Positions 62,069 to 64,000 of a stretch of 64,000 nucleotides of DNA are shown here, in pieces. Source of the stretch: Acetoanaerobium sticklandii (lineage in GTDB: Bacteria; Bacillota; Clostridia; Peptostreptococcales; Filifactoraceae); assembly GCF_000196455.1 (NCBI RefSeq), contig NC_014614.1, positions 1,720,001-1,784,000 on the forward strand. Direction: 5' to 3'. Positions within the stretch are counted from its first letter, which is position 1, and each line of letters opens with the position of its first letter. Position numbers and translations under genes: made by a program. The notes below the pieces were generated by a model. That model was not told the origin of the DNA, searched no databases, and saw only the letters and a list, made by a program, of their open reading frames with translations.

Positions 62069-64000
62069 TTACTTTATCTTAATATTATCTTCACCTATTA
62101 TATCTGCTAACTCTTCGAGCAATTCCTCACACAATTCTACAGCTTCTATTTTTTGAGGAGCAAATACTTTTTTTGATTTGCTATCAAAATAATAAATATA
62201 GGTATTTCCAGGATATTGATTTATTACTTTTTTAATTTCTTTTAACAAGTCTTTGTCCTCAATATTATTTACCCTTAAATATAGAGAATTATCCATTTGA
62301 TTTGAAAGAGATTCAATTTTTTCTGCAATTATTTTTGGTTCTTCATCTTCCTTTAAGGATAATCTTCCATGAACTAGGATTGCTACATCTTCTTGCAAAA
62401 GAGAAGATTCTTTAAGAAAAATTTTAGGAAACACTATTATTTCCACTGTTCCATATATGTCCTCTAGGGTTAAAAAAGCCATCATGTCTTTATTCTTAGT
62501 CGATTTTATGCTTTTCTTATTTATTACTCCACCAATTTTTACGCTCATATTATCTTTGAATTGGTTTTCAATGTAATTATCTTTCATTTCTCTTAGCGTT
62601 AAGGTTGTTGTAGTTGTTATTCTAGATAGCATATCCTTATATTCATTAAGTGGATGGCCACTTAAGTAAAGTCCAAGTACTTCTTTTTCCATCTGAAGCT
62701 TTTCTTTATCATTAAACTCCGAAAGCTCTATGATTTTAGCTTTTACTTCATTTTGAAGCTGAGTATCGAAAAGAGAAACCTGTCCTTCTATATTATTTTT
62801 CCTTGAATTTGAAATACTAGAAAGGATTTTTTCATATCCAGCCATGATACTAGCTCTATTTGGTATCAGCTCATCAAAGGCTCCACATTTTATAAGGCTC
62901 TCAATGGTTCTTTTGTTTATATCCTTTTTATCTAGTCTTTTTGCAAAGTCATCAAAATCAATATATATGCCCTTTTCTTCTCTTTCAGCTACCAGATTTT
63001 CCACAAAATGTACCCCTACATTTTTTACTGCACATAGGCTATATCTTATGTGGTTATTTTCAACTGCAAACTCTGTGAAGCTTTTGTTGACATCTGGCTT
63101 TAGGACTTCTATTTTTAGCCTTTCGCATTCTCTGATATATTCTACAACTTTATCTGTATTTCCCATGACGCTCGTCATTATAGCTGCCATAAATTCAACA
63201 GGATAGTACGCCTTTAAATATGCTGTTTCATAAGCAAGCACAGCGTAAGCCGCTGCATGAGATTTATTAAAAGCATAATTTGCAAAATCTATCATATCAT
63301 CAAATATTTTGTTGGCTATTTTTTCTGGAATTCCATTTCTTACACATCCATTAATTTCTATATTTCCATTTTCGTCTTCTTTTCCATATACAAAATTACG
63401 TCTTTCTTCTTCCATGACATCCATTTTTTTCTTACTCATAGCTCTTCTAACTAGGTCTGACCTGCCATAGGAATATCCAGCTAAATCTCTAACCACTTGC
63501 ATAACCTGCTCTTGATATACTAATATTCCTCTAGTTACTTCTAATATCGGGCGTATTGATTCATGGTCGTAAACTACAGAATCAGGATTGTTTTTATTCT
63601 TTATATATAAAGGAATAGAATCCATTGGTCCTGGTCTGTAAAGCGAAATCCCAGCTACTATATCTTCGAAGGTCTCTGGCTTAAGCTCTTTCATAAACTG
63701 TCTCATGCCACTGCTTTCAAGCTGAAATACGCCTAGAGTATCTCCAGACGAAAGAAGCTCATATACTGCCTTATCATCGTAATCGCTATTTGAAAAATCT
63801 ATGGTTATATTTCTTGTTCTTAATATTATATCTATTGCCTTTTGGATAACTGTAAGAGTACGAAGCCCTAAGAAATCCATTTTAAGCAGCCCTAGCTCTT
63901 CTAGAGTGGTCATAGGAAACTGCGTAGTCACAGCGTTATCTTGAGTATATAAAGGCACATAATGATCTACGGGTTCCTTTGATATAACAACTCCTGCTGC
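62069..64000 (-). CDS. dnaE: DNA polymerase III alpha subunit DnaE, C-terminal two-thirds (partial)
   Basis: The gene enters from beyond position 64000; about 643 codons are seen. They hold the palm/fingers segment KMDFLGLRTLTVIQKA and LFQLESSGMRQFMKELKPE-type GVFQLESSGM, SLYRPGPMDSIP, the VYQEQVMQVVRDLAGYS and MSKKKMD blocks and the FNKSHAAAYAVLAYETAYLKA motif, then a helix-hairpin-helix region and an OB fold (VKIGGVINKKSIKSTKNKD). No N-terminal PHP domain is visible. It stops 150 bases before pfkA; the gap has a GGTGGCCCCTACC inverted repeat but no clear terminator. Confidence 0.95.
   Translation of the reverse strand, partial: AAGVVISKEPVDHYVPLYTQDNAVTTQFPMTTLEELGLLKMDFLGLRTLTVIQKAIDIILRTRNITIDFSNSDYDDKAVYELLSSGDTLGVFQLESSGMRQFMKELKPETFEDIVAGISLYRPGPMDSIPLYIKNKNNPDSVVYDHESIRPILEVTRGILVYQEQVMQVVRDLAGYSYGRSDLVRRAMSKKKMDVMEEERRNFVYGKEDENGNIEINGCVRNGIPEKIANKIFDDMIDFANYAFNKSHAAAYAVLAYETAYLKAYYPVEFMAAIMTSVMGNTDKVVEYIRECERLKIEVLKPDVNKSFTEFAVENNHIRYSLCAVKNVGVHFVENLVAEREEKGIYIDFDDFAKRLDKKDINKRTIESLIKCGAFDELIPNRASIMAGYEKILSSISNSRKNNIEGQVSLFDTQLQNEVKAKIIELSEFNDKEKLQMEKEVLGLYLSGHPLNEYKDMLSRITTTTTLTLREMKDNYIENQFKDNMSVKIGGVINKKSIKSTKNKDMMAFLTLEDIYGTVEIIVFPKIFLKESSLLQEDVAILVHGRLSLKEDEEPKIIAEKIESLSNQMDNSLYLRVNNIEDKDLLKEIKKVINQYPGNTYIYYFDSKSKKVFAPQKIEAVELCEELLEELADIIGEDNIKIK

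Noticed and set aside
1..64000. CRISPR arrays, cas genes, rRNA or tRNA genes
   Set aside because: I found no spaced short repeats, no Cas-like motifs and no sequence that I could read as a tRNA or rRNA on either strand by eye; a tRNA scan would be needed to be certain.

Overview
The window is a 64 kb piece of a low-GC (roughly one-third G+C) Gram-positive chromosome, most likely a strictly anaerobic, amino-acid-fermenting clostridium of the Peptostreptococcales kind. Evidence seen: strong AGGAGG-type ribosome binding sites, frequent GTG/TTG starts, a T-box leader, a threonine-to-glycine pathway (tdh-kbl), several amino-acid transporters, a ferredoxin-like aldo/keto reductase and the clostridial gene order dnaE-pfkA-pyk. 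The species cannot be fixed from the sequence.

Layout. 1-5.6 kb: end of an alanine/glycine:cation symporter; a three-gene minus-strand set (ATP-grasp D-aspartate-ligase-like enzyme, divergent Mur ligase, aspartate/glutamate racemase) that looks like a cell-wall D-amino-acid module; shikimate genes aroK and aroD (divergent); mscL. 5.8-18 kb: a Ca2+-type P-ATPase, cardiolipin synthase, a polyphosphate polymerase (VTC) with its DUF4956 membrane partner, a two-component system whose promoter shares an 11-bp direct repeat with the VTC promoter, an ornithine-cyclodeaminase-family dehydrogenase, and a second P-ATPase under a yybP-ykoY Mn2+ riboswitch. 18-26 kb: a T-box-controlled amino-acid ABC transporter, uridine kinase, a YtrA/GntR-controlled ABC-2 exporter operon with a clear promoter and operator, and two Gate-domain membrane proteins. 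26-45.7 kb: a radical-SAM/DNA-metabolism pair, EamA transporter, tandem PPK2 polyphosphate kinase, kbl/tdh, a CheX pair, MarR, DUF6323/DUF6179, EcsC, a metallophosphoesterase lipoprotein, a drug-type ABC exporter, and an accessory cluster with rifampin ADP-ribosyltransferase (Arr).

45.8-53.8 kb is a probable genomic island against the 3' end of the rRNA methyltransferase gene rlmD. Its core is a tight three-gene operon: a 911-residue protein with two RNA-polymerase alpha-CTD-like domains plus a sigma-70 region-4-like helix-turn-helix, a ParB-like protein, and a phospholipase-D-nuclease/SF2-helicase fusion. This is the best candidate here for an unusual, probably anti-mobile-element, system. 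It is flanked by small orphan genes, a frameshifted gene and a short peptide remnant resembling an RlmD C-terminus. No integrase or transposase is visible.

53.8-64 kb returns to ordinary chromosome: rlmD, a membrane protein, a two-component NSS amino-acid transporter (with a 35-residue small subunit), an Fe-S aldo/keto reductase, pyk, pfkA and the 3' two-thirds of dnaE.
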